In this document: positions 31,847 to 43,100 of the stretch, piece by piece
How positions within the stretch are numbered: position 1 is the first letter of the stretch
Layout: every line of letters starts with the position of its first letter
Origin: Eledone cirrhosa
Taxonomy: Eukaryota > Mollusca > Cephalopoda > Octopoda > Eledonidae
Direction: 5' to 3'
NCBI GenBank assembly: GCA_964016885.1
Contig: OZ024745.1
Coordinates: 46,094,772 to 46,158,771 of the forward strand
DNA: 64,000 nucleotides
Notes under the pieces: model-generated
Databases searched by the model: none
What the model saw: only the letters and a program-made list of their open reading frames with translations
What the model was told of the DNA's origin: nothing
Translations under genes and position numbers: made by a program

Positions 31847-32362
31847 GTGTAGTTTGTATATTGATATTATACACAAATATATATATACATGTAGATATGG
31901 TACATCAAATAAAATTGAACGAAGTCTATGTTACACTGTCTTCTGTAATCAGTAATGTAATCCATGATACATTTTTTAAAAAGACGATATTATATATAAA
32001 CTGCATTAGGAGAAAATTAGCAATGGAAATATATGAGATATTTTTATAAGTGTTATAATATAACAGCCGCTAACCGGAAGTGTTGACATTTGCACATTTT
32101 AAAGAAGTGAATTTTAAAGATCTTTAAATAAGCTATAAAATATATTTAATCAACAGCCACGAAATTTAGCACATAAATTATGTAATATTCATTCATTATT
32201 TATTGAAAATAATCCAACTTATTTTACAAACGGGGTAAAAAAATATATTCTGGACGCAATCCCGCACTCCTTTCTTTATTATAGTTAAGATTATTATAAG
32301 TAAAAAAAGGTAAAAAGAAAAAAAGTAGAAACAATTATCATAATTATTATTAACATTATTAC

Positions 32363-32363
32363 A

Positions 32364-32410
<47 letters not shown>

Positions 32411-32980
32411 CATCATCATCATCATTTACCGGGAAGGGCAGGCAGTTTTTATCTGTCTGGTGGCCATGGCGAAAGAGATAGTATGGTGGACACGTTTGAA
32501 AGGGCTGAAGACGAGCACTTACCTCTTCGGTGATGCCCTGATTAACTTTTTCAAATTTCATTTGAAAAGGAAAATCAGGGTAGAGAGGGAAGTGCTCTCT
32601 TCCCCGCATTTTGTTGAAAGATGGGTGAGAGAAGCAAGTATGGCCCGAGTGAATGGGCCTACTCTGAGTATGTGTCTGTAAATTAAAGGTGGAAAACTGG
32701 GAGAGGGCACTTGCCCTGGTGGTCAGGGTCACTGTGGCCTTTTAATGGGCTTTCTCCACAAATGTCCCTCGGAAGTCTCCCCCCTATTGGGGAATTTTTC
32801 ATTGTTAATTTTTTATTACATCCTCTGTTTTTCTTTACACGCAGAAATGCCCATTTGTACCGTCCTGTATTGTCCTGTACTGTCCTTAATGTCTACTTTA
32901 TGTAAACCCTTGTGGTTAATAAAGAAAGCAGTATTATTATTATTATTATTATTATCATCATCATCATCATCATTTACCTT
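32363..32980 (+). mobile_element. Tx1-like LINE copy D (3' fragment) inside a (TTA)n(TCA)n microsatellite with long target duplication
   Basis: The element body is 32431-32931. It encodes the ORF2 end ('MAMAKEIVWWTRLKGLKTS', 'RVNGPTLSMCL') and a 3' UTR ending 'ggttaataaagaaagca'. Left of it lies (att)n(atc)n followed by 'atttacc' (to 32430). To its right the same (att)n(atc)n 'atttacc' (to 32978) recurs. The duplicated microsatellite-plus-TTTACC is the target-site duplication. It lies in intron 3 of the IGFBP-domain gene, same strand. Confidence 0.85.
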
Positions 32981-33524
32981 TACTTTTATTTGTATGAGCT
33001 GCCCCCAAGTGTCAACTAGAAATGTCAAGAAACAGTAGACTCGTCAGTGTTAAGAGTTGTAACATTATTAAAATAATACAAAAATTTCAGTTTACAGCCT
33101 GGGAGTGTGTATTTATGTTTGAGTGCGTGTATATTTTTAGGTATAGTTTTGTGCCTACATGAAAGAAAATTGTGCAAAATGTGTGAAATACCCAGGAGAA
33201 TGATATTTTTTTCCTACTCACTTATTTTAGGGCAGCTAGTAATTTGGGTTGTGTAACTGTTTGCGCCCTTAAATATCATTCCTAGTGCCCCAATTACTAT
33301 AAGCAATCCGTAGCACTCTCTGGGCATGCAGCTGTAAGCTAATAAATGATAACTGAAAGGAAGCACTTTTGTTTGATGTATATATTTTTATCTTGTTTAG
33401 GCATGGCCGTGTGATTAAATTTATTTCGGAACTACGAGGTTCTCGGTCCTTTCCCTTCTCCGCAATACTTTGAGCAAGTCGTTTCTACCATAACTGTATT
33501 CTACCATTATTATTTTGAGTGGAA

Positions 33525-33595
33525 GGGCGATGAATTGGCAGTATCGGTAGAGCGTCGGACAACATGCTTGGTGGCTTATAGTTATGTCTCTAGGA
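33525..33595 (+). repeat. SINE head fragment (OK/OR type)
   Basis: 'gggcgatgaattggcagtat' to 'ggcttatagttatgtctct'. The body and tail are absent. Confidence 0.75.
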
Positions 33596-33749
33596 AGCTC
33601 TCGATGAATAAAGTAAACCAACATTTGAGGAGCCTCTTATTCCGTTCCTATTGCATACTATGGTTTTTATGTCGGTACTTTTTCACAATTGATTTCACCC
33701 ACCGACCATTTCATTAATTAGCCCTAATGTCCCCTCAATCGTCTCCCTT

Positions 33750-34135
33750 GCAGATAATGAAGAACAATCATTATAGCATAATTGTTAGAGCATCGTTCTA
33801 AGTTCAAATCCAGCCAATTTCAAATTTGACATTCATCTTTCTGGGATCAATAAAACAAAGTACCAACCAAGTACTGGAGACGATATAATCAATTTACCAC
33901 TCCCTCAAAATGTGTAGCCTTGTGTCTATGTTTAATTTTTTGTTGTTTTTTTTTAACAGTAAGGTGGCAGAATTGGTAGTGCATCGGACAAAATATATTG
34001 CGGTATTTAATTATGTTCCTTTACATTCTGGATTAAAATGATGTTGAAGTTCAAAAATAAGTACCAGTCATGTAATGGAATCGATTAAATCGACCATACT
34101 GCACTCGCCAAATCTGAAGCCCTCTGTTTATGTTA
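33750..34135 (+). repeat. Two degenerate SINEs
   Basis: Copies at about 33765-33930 ('taattgttagagcatcgttc', 'agttcaaatccagcc', 'gtaccaaccaagtactgg') and 33960-34135 ('gcagaattggtagtgcatcg', 'agtaccagtcatgtaatgg') are diverged members of the OK/OR superfamily, on the same strand as the gene. Confidence 0.6.
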
Positions 34136-34354
34136 AAATTATAAGTTTTCGATTGTTTTATTTTTCACTGCACAACCTCAGTCTAAAAATTAAAAACGTT
34201 AGGTGGTTAGGCGTGATGTTGTTAAATTTACTATATAGAGGTGTATTGTTGAAGTGTTATTGATGAGAATAACAGTTTTGTTATACGAATTTCCAGTGTT
34301 TTGTTCAGTGGCCTATATGGTGACTTTTATGTTTCATATGTTTGTATTTTTCAG

Positions 34355-34429
34355 AAGGCGACGGCGATCCATTACCAATACTCAAAATGGTCGTATTTAC
34401 TGGGGCGAAATTGGCCGAAAAAAATATAA
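34355..34429 (+). CDS. Possible last exon of the IGFBP-domain gene
   Basis: 'tttgtatttttcag' before 34355 is a good acceptor. Exon 3 ends in phase 0, which would give a short basic/aromatic tail ('KATAIHYQYSKWSYLLG') ending at TAA 34427-34429. A second frame here is also protein-like ('RRRRRSITNTQNGRIYWGEI', ending at 34445), but it would need an unseen extra exon or another donor. The exon is plausible; its frame and even its membership in the gene are unsure. Confidence 0.35.
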   Translation, partial: KATAIHYQYSKWSYLLGRNWPKKI

Positions 34430-34445
34430 ACTAGAAGAATATTGA

Positions 34446-35170
34446 ATTCTTTATCAGCCCTGTTTTTGTAATTTCTTATATTAATTTTAACATCATCCGC
34501 TATATATTCTTCAACAGCAATATATTAATAATATTTATATCGACATATACAATATTCGTTTATTACGTTCATATCGACATCCATACAATGGCTTTGTGCC
34601 AGTTAAGACATCGATCCTAGTTCCTTCTACTAATACCATTGAAGACAATAAGAAAAATATGAACTTCCAAATACCACGGTCCGATTTCCTTAATTGTGTA
34701 GGTCTGCATTTTACGCGAATTTAGATGAACATACGCGGTTTAAAAATATTTTTTCAAAATTCAGAAAAGCTGCAAATCTCTTAAGGTCCTGTTTCACTTG
34801 AAGTAATAGAAAAAACCTTCTAACTCCTATAGCTTTCATTCTTTTCCTGAGTTTTCTCAATCTCTAGAAAACCTGACATTATGCCTCCTTCCACCATCCC
34901 TAAAATAAGAAAACTTTGACATACATAGTTGCCTTTATATAAAATCTTTGAACAGACGCCATTGTTGGATGCAGGCCCCGTAAGGTGTCATTCTAATGTG
35001 CTTTTTTTTTTTTCGCTTAGTCAAAGAGAAACTGGATTTTATATGAGTAGCATCAGTTTATAATCTGTCACCGCACGGTTTTTATCCTAGGTTGATACTT
35101 CGTTTCTTTTAGGCCTTTAAATACCTCATTTTCTTTTTACATAAATTGTACATAAAATGAAACACACATA
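34446..35170. other. Non-coding, no repeat recognised
   Basis: AT-rich sequence. It may include the 3' UTR of the gene, but no convincing AATAAA in context was identified. Confidence 0.4.
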
Positions 35171-35180
35171 CACACATACA

Positions 35181-35257
<77 letters not shown>

Positions 35258-35593
35258 ATTAAAAGCAACAGAAGGCAGGACTGGAAACTTCATGATTTTA
35301 ACTCTGCGAAAACACTATACATATTTCAATGGCCCAGTTTCATCATCCGAATAGGATACAATACCCAGGCGTTTTCCTCAGGTGTCAGTTGCCGAATTAA
35401 TTATATAAGAGAACAGGATTGTTTAGTGAACACAGAGAATAGAGGACTGATTTTGATTCGGGGATGGCCTGCTAATTCCGTGTTATTGTAATGGCAGGTC
35501 ATCAGCGTTACAATAATACGGAAGCGTCGAGTGCTTTAATTTATTGCCTCATCGTTTACTAACCGGAATCACCAGTTCCAACGTAACATAAAG

Positions 35594-35680
<87 letters not shown>
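35181..35680. repeat. Two (TA)n arrays around 340 bp of unique DNA
   Basis: TA tracts at about 35181-35255 and 35598-35680. The sequence between contains an imperfect inverted piece around 'ggcctgctaattccgtgtta' and 'aatacggaag'. Confidence 0.85.
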
Positions 35681-35686
<6 letters not shown>

Positions 35687-35870
35687 GTTTCTACTTTTGG
35701 CGCAAGGCCAGCAATTACTCCAGTGCATTACTGGTACTTTATTTTATCGACCCCGTAAGGATGAAAGGCAAAGTCAACCTCGGCGGGATTTGAACTCAGA
35801 CCGTAAAGGGACGTAACTATGCTGGAAAGCATGGCGTCCGACTCTCCACCGATACTGCCAATCCACCGCC
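35681..35870 (-). repeat. OK/OR-type SINE, full length
   Basis: 'ataattgtttctacttttgg' to 'gatactgccaatccaccgcc', very close to the consensus in this window. TA-rich DNA lies on both sides. Confidence 0.92.
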
Positions 35871-35879
35871 CTTATATAT

Positions 35880-35950
35880 ATAATGTTTGTGTGTGCGCGT
35901 GTGTATGTATGTGTATATATAAACACATATACTATATGTGCATATACATG

Positions 35951-36030
<80 letters not shown>

Positions 36031-36458
36031 TTATATATGTGTGTAGATAGATACATACACATGCAATACATATATACGTACATCTCATGTGTGTGTGTCT
36101 ATGAGTTTACATAAGAGAAAGTACACACGGACAAATAAATAAACTCATGTCTCCATCTGTATTTGTAATAATTGTAAAATAAGCAATAAAATATCATATA
36201 CTTTCACGTTTCAAATATTTGACTATCCCATTTTATCATTGTTGCATTTCAACCAATACTTAGTAAATTTGCACTAAAATAGAACTCTGCCAGAAATGTT
36301 TTATTTTATTTTTGGTTTTTTTTTTAATGTTCTTTAGGCGAGAGTGTTGACATACTTATGACCTTTGCAGCTATAAATTTTATTTTACATAATTATGCAT
36401 ACAAATAAACAACACAACTATATATATGTATATGTGTGTACATATGTATATGTATGTA

Positions 36459-36520
<62 letters not shown>
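35880..36520. repeat. TA/TG-rich simple repeats
   Basis: Mixed TG/TA near 35885-35945, (TA)n at 35953-36030 and again at 36466-36520. About 350 bp between them is AT-rich and unassigned. Confidence 0.85.
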
Positions 36521-36521
<1 letters not shown>

Positions 36522-36574
36522 TTTCTGAATTTGTTTAGCAAGATTCTTTATCTGAAAACGTGTGTCGAAACCGA

Positions 36575-36934
36575 TATTGTTATGCTTTGGGAGGGTCATG
36601 TTGCCATTAAGAAACACACGCACCAGTTGCTTTCACTTCAATTTATTATAAATTAAATTTATAAATTTAAGAATTTATAAATTTCCGGTTGGTTGGTTTG
36701 TTCCACAACCAGACGATTGTTCATATATTGTCATATATTGTCATTTCGTCATACATTCTGTGAAGAGGTCACAGAATGTGTGACGAAAGAACTTTAACAA
36801 TATATGAACAATCGCCTGGTTGTGGAACCAACCAACCAACCGGAAATTTATAAATTTAATTTATAATAAATTGAAGTGATAGCAACTGGTGAGTGTGTTT
36901 CTTATTGGCAACATGACCCTCCCAAAGCATAACA

Positions 36935-36938
<4 letters not shown>
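36575..36938. mobile_element. Foldback element, ~170-190-bp arms, copy 1
   Basis: The left arm 36575-36763 and right arm 36769-36938 are inverted copies ('gctttgggagggtcatgttg' versus its complement, 'ggaaatttataaattt'), with loop agagg. The centre reads GTGAAGA-GGTCAC-agaat-GTGTGAC-GAAAG (36760-36789), a hammerhead-like core with a 5-bp stem. The left arm has a small tandem duplication of 'tcatatattg'. The outer flank 'cgtttctgaatttgtttagc' (36520-36570) also flanks copy 2, on its opposite side. Confidence 0.75.

Positions 36939-36942
<4 letters not shown>

Positions 36943-37021
<79 letters not shown>
36943..37021. repeat. (TG)n microsatellite
   Basis: About 39 TG units immediately right of the foldback. 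Confidence 0.95.
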
Positions 37022-37023
<2 letters not shown>

Positions 37024-37380
37024 GGCAGTCGATCGACAAGATCCCAAACCTCATTCGCTTAACGACTGGGGTGGGGTTCGTCAAATCGGACCTAGGAAAC
37101 AATGTTTCCATTAGACTTTCCATTTTCTAATACCATCTATCAGTCGCAAATCCAGGTAGAAGGTGCAACGTGAAATAAAGTGTCGTGCTCAAGGACATAA
37201 CGCATCGACCGGTCCGACGTATATATATGTGTTTGTGTGTATGTGTGTGTGTGTGTGTGTATAGCCGAACCTGTATAATTACTCAGAACACATATTACCA
37301 CGGATTAACCAGCCTTCGGACTGCCGGACTTTTGAATGCTATATATATATATATATATATATACATACAGACACACATAT

Positions 37381-37437
37381 TCCTGATGATTTCATACGAA
37401 TGGAAACAGTTCTAGTCTTGTAGAACTCTTTTCTATA
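37381..37437 (+). repeat. CTGATGA...GAAAC...GTC repeat end, third copy
   Basis: CTGATGA at 37383-37389, GAAAC at 37403-37407 and GTC at 37415-37417, followed by 'ttgtagaactcttttct'. It matches the motif at 20010-20043. A CAT/ATG-like short stem lies between the first two elements. Confidence 0.55.
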
Positions 37438-37639
37438 TATATATAATAAAGAAATATATAATAACATTAATGAAGATACTGATGTTACATAAATCGTTTA
37501 TTCATAACAATTATTTCAACGGTTCTCCCATGCAATCGAGATGTAATTCATATATTTGTTGTTGTTATGAGAACGGTATCTTCAGATGAAATTCCTTTTT
37601 GTGATATACCGCCGGCAGAAAAACACGTCCTTCTGCTCG

Positions 37640-37713
37640 TGCGCCCGGAACACACACACACACACGCGCACACGCACACATACACACATACACACATACA
37701 CACATACACACAT

Positions 37714-37771
<58 letters not shown>
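37640..37771. repeat. CA/CATA then (TA)n arrays
   Basis: 'acacacacacacac' and 'catacacacata' units followed by about 45 bp of TA. Confidence 0.9.
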
Positions 37772-37774
<3 letters not shown>

Positions 37775-38224
37775 TCTTTTAAGTTGTGAAATAGACTGGT
37801 TTACACACGTGGCTGCTGCAATCCAGCTCGCTACTCTATATCGCTGTATAATAGATACTGGCATTTAATGTCCGTTAAAGGTTCTTGGCACTACCATTGT
37901 TACTATCGCTTTCCTCTAGCCATGGGACGTGGAGACCTGAGCCGAATGCTACCATTCTATTATACATAGATGTGGGACTGCTCTTTCTAATAACCATCTT
38001 ATTAATTTGTGTGTGAGACACGCTGGCTGAGTGCTTTTGTCTTGAGCGAAAATATTTGTTTTCTAATCTCCCGCCACAACGTAAAGTTTGTATGTCGGTG
38101 GTTGGTTGGGGGACAGAGTTGTATCAGATTCCAGTTGCTAATCACTTTACTGTGTCGGCCGTCACAAATAGTCATAGCGGCATGGGCTGGGGTTTGGATT
38201 CTGTCGCTCGATTGGTTATTGATT

Positions 38225-38347
38225 AGGCGTTACCCGCTGATGAAGCCACATGCGCCGATTATGCATTGTTGCATAATATATGCAGACAGAGGGTGCAGTG
38301 CACCCTACTGCTGCATCAAGTATGACCGAAACTCGAGTCCGGGAACT
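38225..38347 (+). ncRNA. Structured segment with hammerhead-like elements
   Basis: GTTaCCCG (38229-38236) can pair with CGGGAAC (38340-38346) as a stem I with one bulge. CTGATGA (38237-38243) follows the first strand directly. GAAAC (38328-38332), 'tcga' and GTC (38337-38339) precede the second. Between them lie strong hairpins ('atgcattgttgcat' and 'gggtgcagtgcaccc'). Stem II next to the core is imperfect and unusually long. The region is not one of the repeat families recognised here. It may be a decayed or extended hammerhead, or coincidence. Confidence 0.35.
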
Positions 38348-38512
38348 ACTATAGGCACCCGTTTTACGTGTGTTGTATTGAAGCTAATAACTATGTGTAT
38401 AATCTGGGAATGTATCCTACATTACCTATTGAGTACGCTGAGATACAACCGGTCCTAGCATTGATAAACATGATGGGTCCGTCAACTCTTTATTATATAT
38501 ATGGTGAATTGG

Positions 38513-38690
38513 CAGTATCGGTAGAGGGTCGGACGCCTTGCTTTGACGCATAGAGTTACGGCCCTTGCCATTCTGAGTTCAAATCCTGCCGAGGTTAACT
38601 TTGCCTTTCATCCTTACGGGGTCGATAAAATAAAGTACCAGTAATGTACTAGGTAATTGCTGGCCTTGTGCATATAGTAGAAACAATTAT
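38513..38690 (+). repeat. OK/OR-type SINE (first of a tandem pair)
   Basis: Full copy 'ggtgaattggcagtatcgg' to 'agtagaaacaattat', immediately followed by another. Confidence 0.92.
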
Positions 38691-38882
38691 AAGACGGTGG
38701 ATTGGCAGTATCGGTAGAGAGTCGTACACCATGCTTTGAAGCATAGAGTTACGTCCTTTTATGATCTGAGTTCAAATTCCGCCGAGGTTAACTTTGCCTT
38801 TCGTCCTTACGGGGTCGATAAAATAAAGTACCAGTAATGTACTGGGTAATTTCTGGCCTTGTACCAAAAGTAGAAACAATTA
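38691..38882 (+). repeat. OK/OR-type SINE (second of a tandem pair)
   Basis: 'aagacggtggattggcagta' to 'agtagaaacaattattt'. It inserted at the tail of the previous copy, as also seen at 421-441. Confidence 0.92.
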
Positions 38883-38884
38883 TT

Positions 38885-39085
38885 TCTCTCTCGTCTACGA
38901 TTTCACAGAACTTATGTTCATCGATTTCAGGGAGTTGACTCCTTTTTCCTCCCGTTTGACCTGTGCGAAATTCTTTCCTTACTCACATTTCGACCAGGTT
39001 TGATGGTCTTTATTCTCTCTCGTTCATGATTTCACAGAACTTATGTTCATCGATTTCAGCGTCTTGACTCCTTCTTCCTCACTTT
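38885..39085. repeat. Tandem duplication, ~125-bp period
   Basis: The stretch including 'gatttcacagaacttatgtt' plus 'catcgatttcag' and 'ttgactcc' occurs at about 38885-38950 and again at 39010-39075. Confidence 0.75.
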
Positions 39086-39322
39086 TCGTTGCATTACCAT
39101 CTTTGATTGTTTACTGTCTCGCTCGTTCCCCCTATTTACGTGTCCCAACGACTTTCTTTAGCCGTTGCTTGCACCAACCGGAAGTATATGGTCTTTAAAG
39201 CGATGAAATACCAATGAAGGTTGGAAGATCACTGATGAAGGACTAAATTTATTCATATGTAACCCATTTTCAACCACGCAGCACGCCATGTTTTCATATT
39301 CATATATATATATATATATATA

Positions 39323-39758
39323 TATTGTTATACTTTGGGAAGGTCATGTTGCCAATAAGAAACACACGCACCAGTTGCTTTCACTTCAATTTATTATAAT
39401 AAATTTATAAATTTAGGAATTTATAAATTTCCGGTTGGTTGGTTGGTTCCACAACCAGATGATTGTTTATATATTGTCAAAGTTCTTTCGTCACACATTC
39501 TGTGACCTCTTCAGTGACTGGGGATTCTTTTCTTTGTTTTTGTGCCTCTCCTTTGTTCTGTCCTACGCCTTCTTGTCACAGAATGTGTGACGAAAGAACT
39601 TTGACAATATATAAACAATCATCTGGTTGTGGAACCAACCAACCAACCGGAAATTTATAAATTCCTAAATTTATAAATTTATTATAATAAATTGAAGTGA
39701 AAGCAACTGGTACGTGTGTTTCTTATTGGCAACATGACCCTCCCAAAGTATAATAATA
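39323..39758. mobile_element. Foldback element, ~184-bp arms, copy 2
   Basis: Arms 39323-39506 and 39575-39758 are near-perfect inverted copies. The 68-nt loop (39507-39574) contains sequence absent from copy 1. On the minus strand the left arm/loop junction carries CTGAAGA (39514-39508), a GTCAC/GTGAC stem and GAAA (39489-39486). The right flank 39763-39817 ('gtttcaacacacgttttcag') is the reverse complement of the left flank of copy 1. The RTE copy begins immediately to the right. Confidence 0.78.
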
Positions 39759-39819
39759 TCGGTTTCAACACACGTTTTCAGATAAAGAATCTTGCTAAAC
39801 AAATTCAGAAACGAAATAA

Positions 39820-42338
39820 TCATCATCATCATCATCATCATCAACGTTTAACGTCCGTGTTCCACGCTTGCATGGGTTTGGACGGGGGTTTTCCCATTTG
39901 AGGCAAGAGTGATTGTCTTGCTCGCATAGGACTGTCTGGCGGGTTTTCTACAGCTGGATGCCGTTCCTAACACCAACCACATTTACAGTGTGGGGCTGGG
40001 AGGTTTTTACCGTGTTGCCTACACGGCCACATTACAGCGTGGACTGTCTGGCGGGTTTTCTACAGCTGGATGCCCTTCCTAACACCAACCACATTTACAG
40101 TGTGGGGCTGGGAGGTTTTTACCGTGTTGCCTACACGGCCACATTACAGCGTGGACTGTCTGGCGGGTTTTCTACAGCTGGATGCCCTTCCTAACACCAA
40201 CCACATTTACAGTGTGGGGCTGGGAGGTTTTTACCGTGTTGCTTACACGGCCACATTACAGCGTGGACTGTGTGTTTTTTTGTCGTGACACCTACACGAT
40301 CTCATTTGTTTCGGCCTGGATGTTGTGGCACCAACATAACTTTACATTGAAAGGGGCGGTGTGGATAGGGTGGGGGTGGTGGGACGGGGGTGTATTTTGT
40401 TAGAGATGCCTACTGACTGTAGTAGGTTTTACTTTGTATTTAGGTAAGGCGGGTCTTCTCTATTACTGAGTACCGCCAAAGGTCTCGGTCCAGTGACATT
40501 GTCTTGGAGAGGTGTAAGTGTGTGAGGTCGGAATTTATCAGCTCGTCCCAGGTTTTTCTGGGTCTGCCTACTCCGTAGCTACCGTCTATCTTTATTGCCC
40601 TGCACTTTGTTATACAGCTGTCGTCTTTCATGTGACCATACCAACGCAGCCTTCTCTCGAGTAAACAACATCTGATCCCTCTTATTTCTAATTTTTTCCT
40701 TAGTTCGCTTATGCTTTGCCGTTCACGTATGTTACTATTACACATCCAGCGGAGCATGCAAGCTTCGTTCCTCTCTAGTCTGCGTATATCCTCTGCACAC
40801 AATGCCCAGGTCTCACTGCCATGCAACATTGCTGTTCGTATGCAGGCATCATACAACCTGCCTTTCATTTTTAGAGAGAACCCTTTAGTGGCTAATAGTG
40901 GTATAAGCTCTCTGAACTTTTTCCATCCAGTTCTGACTCTAGCTACTGTACTTTCAGAGCACCCTCCCCCACTGCTGATTTTGTCACCCAGGTAACGGAA
41001 GCTGTCCACTATTTCTATAGAACCCTCTGCGCAATTGAAAGAGCTAGAATTTTGTGGGCACTTGCTGCTACTTATTGCACCAGAGCACCGGCCACATGTA
41101 AAATCTATGTTCTTAGTTAGCTTACATGTGATCCCACTACATCTTTTATGCACCCATACTTTGCATTTGGGACATAAAATGGAGTTTCTACCTACGCCTT
41201 TCCTACACACTGAGCATGGCCATTTCCCAGAAGGGACCGTCGCCTTATTTTCTTTCCTACAAACTAGAACTTTAGTCTTAGCCAGGTTAATTTTAAGGTC
41301 TTTTGATTCTAGGCCGTGCTTCCATGTTTGGAATTTCTTCTCTAGCTCGGCCATTGATTCAGCTATGAGCGTTAGATCATCTGCGTATAGGAGTTCCCAT
41401 GGGCAGCCGGTCTTGAACTACACTGTTATAGCCTGAAGGGCAATAATAAATAGTAGGGGCTAAGAACAGAACCCTGATGAACACCAACTTTTACACTAAA
41501 CTCTTCACTATATTCGTTGTTAATTCTAACCTTGGTGACTGTTTCTTTATACATGGCTTGTATAGCTCTCACAAGCCATTCGTCAACATCTAGATTTCTA
41601 AAAGCCCACCAGATAATGGAACGGGGGACTCTGTCGAAGGCTTTCTCCAAGTCAACAAAAGCTAAGTATAGGGGTTTACTTTTAGCTAGGTACTTCTCCT
41701 GTAGTTGTCGTACAATGAAAAGAGCGTCTGTGGTACTTTTACCTGACACAAACCCAAACTGCATTTCATCTAGATCAATTATCTCTCTGATTAGTTGCGC
41801 TATAACTTTTTCCGTGACCTTCATGACCTGGTCGATTAATTTAATGCCTCTATAGTTACTCCTATCTAGGGCATCTCCTTTACCCTTGTAACAGTTAATG
41901 ATGATGATGCTACGCCAGTCCTTCGGAACAACCCCATTCTGTATGACTTGGTTTACTATCCGGGTGACCATGGTGTGTCCCACCGTTCCAGAGGCTTTCA
42001 GCATCTCAGCAACTATTTCCGAAGGCCCAGCCGCCTTACCCATCTTCATATCTTTGATTGCCTTACTTATTATACTACCTTCGACTAACACTGCCGGTCC
42101 CTCTATTGGGTCGATGTGGGGGAGACTGTCTTTCTCCCATTTATTCTCCTCATTTAGAAGTCTTTCGTAGTGACACTTCCAAGCAACCTTCTTATCAGCG
42201 TCAGTGATGGCAAGTACGCCATCATCATTAAGTACACACTTCTCCGACAATATCACGGTTTTCCTTGACACATTGCCTTGCAATCCTGAACACCTCACGT
42301 TGTAGAACATGCTTGAACTTTCTTTCCTCTGCTTCCCT
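39820..42338 (-). mobile_element. RTE-like LINE, copy 1 (5'-truncated, broken), with expanded 3' UTR
   Basis: On the minus strand it runs from a 5' truncation at a TA array (42338), through RT, zinc finger and C-terminal tail, to a 3' UTR ending in (ATG)n at 39842-39820, as is usual for RTE elements. In the 3' UTR a 112-bp unit is repeated three times (starts at 39929, 40041 and 40153), while copy 2 has one. Confidence 0.88.
40440..42310 (-). pseudogene. RT protein of RTE-like LINE copy 1, frameshifted
   Basis: Minus strand 42310-41426 holds the RT fingers and palm ('YKGKGDALDRSNYRGIKL', 'LAFVDLEKAFDRVPRSI', 'VGVHQGSVLSP'). The frame is lost near 41430-41350, around the 'YADD' region. 41354-40440 then covers the thumb ('LINLAKTKVLVCRKE'), a Cys/His finger ('CSVCRKGVGRNSILCPKC', then 'WVHKRCSGI') and the C-terminal tail ('SFRYLGDKISSGGG', 'GRPRKTWDELINSDL'). 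A short deletion near 'RWYGHMKDD' is absent from copy 2. The endonuclease is missing through 5' truncation. Confidence 0.85.
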
Positions 42339-42520
<182 letters not shown>

Positions 42521-42964
42521 TGTGTGGTGTGTGTGTGTGAAGATAAAATAGGCAGAAGGTACTCACACTCAATAACCTGTAACAACAACAGGCACTGAAT
42601 TTCCTTTCGAATATTTTTTTTAAGCAAGCCAACACAGTATTGCCGCGAGTGATAATGAAGCTAAGACGCTTGAAATAACCAAGCATTTATATCACCGATA
42701 AAGCAAGCCGCCAGCAACGACAAGACCTTATGTAAATATGTTTAAATATATTATTTCTCCAATATGTTCAAACTCCATTTTGATTTGGAGATCGACACAT
42801 CGCACTTTGATCAAGTTACCTTTAGCTTCTTCCTTCCTTGAAAATGTCCCCTAAATACTCAGGTTTTCTAAGCTGGTTTGGTCATCAAGCAGGATAAAAC
42901 AATTTTCACTCTATACTTCATTCAACATTAATAAGCATGGAATGATACCACGAGCTAATTATGT

Positions 42965-43100
42965 ATGTGTGGACTCGTAACTCCTGGTGGAGTTGTAAAG
43001 GTGCCGCAGTGATATACAGCATTTCTTGGGCATTATCAAGACTCCATCCCAGTGCTGGACTGGTACTTTTTTTTATCTACCTCAAAAGATCGATGTCACT
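42965..43100 (-). repeat. Fragment of second-subfamily SINE
   Basis: 'tggactcgtaactcctggtg', 'tgatatacagcatttcttgg' and 'gtgctggactggtac' match the reverse complement of the body of 22161-22457. The head is lost. Confidence 0.6.

Noticed and set aside
38009..38458. 149-aa plus-strand frame with several Cys and Trp
   Set aside because: No homology that I recognise, no splice context and no codon bias evidence. It overlaps the structured segment at 38225-38347, which explains the sequence better.
39929..40264. CRISPR-like array from the 112-bp repeats
   Set aside because: Units are contiguous without spacers and lie in a LINE 3' UTR of an animal genome.
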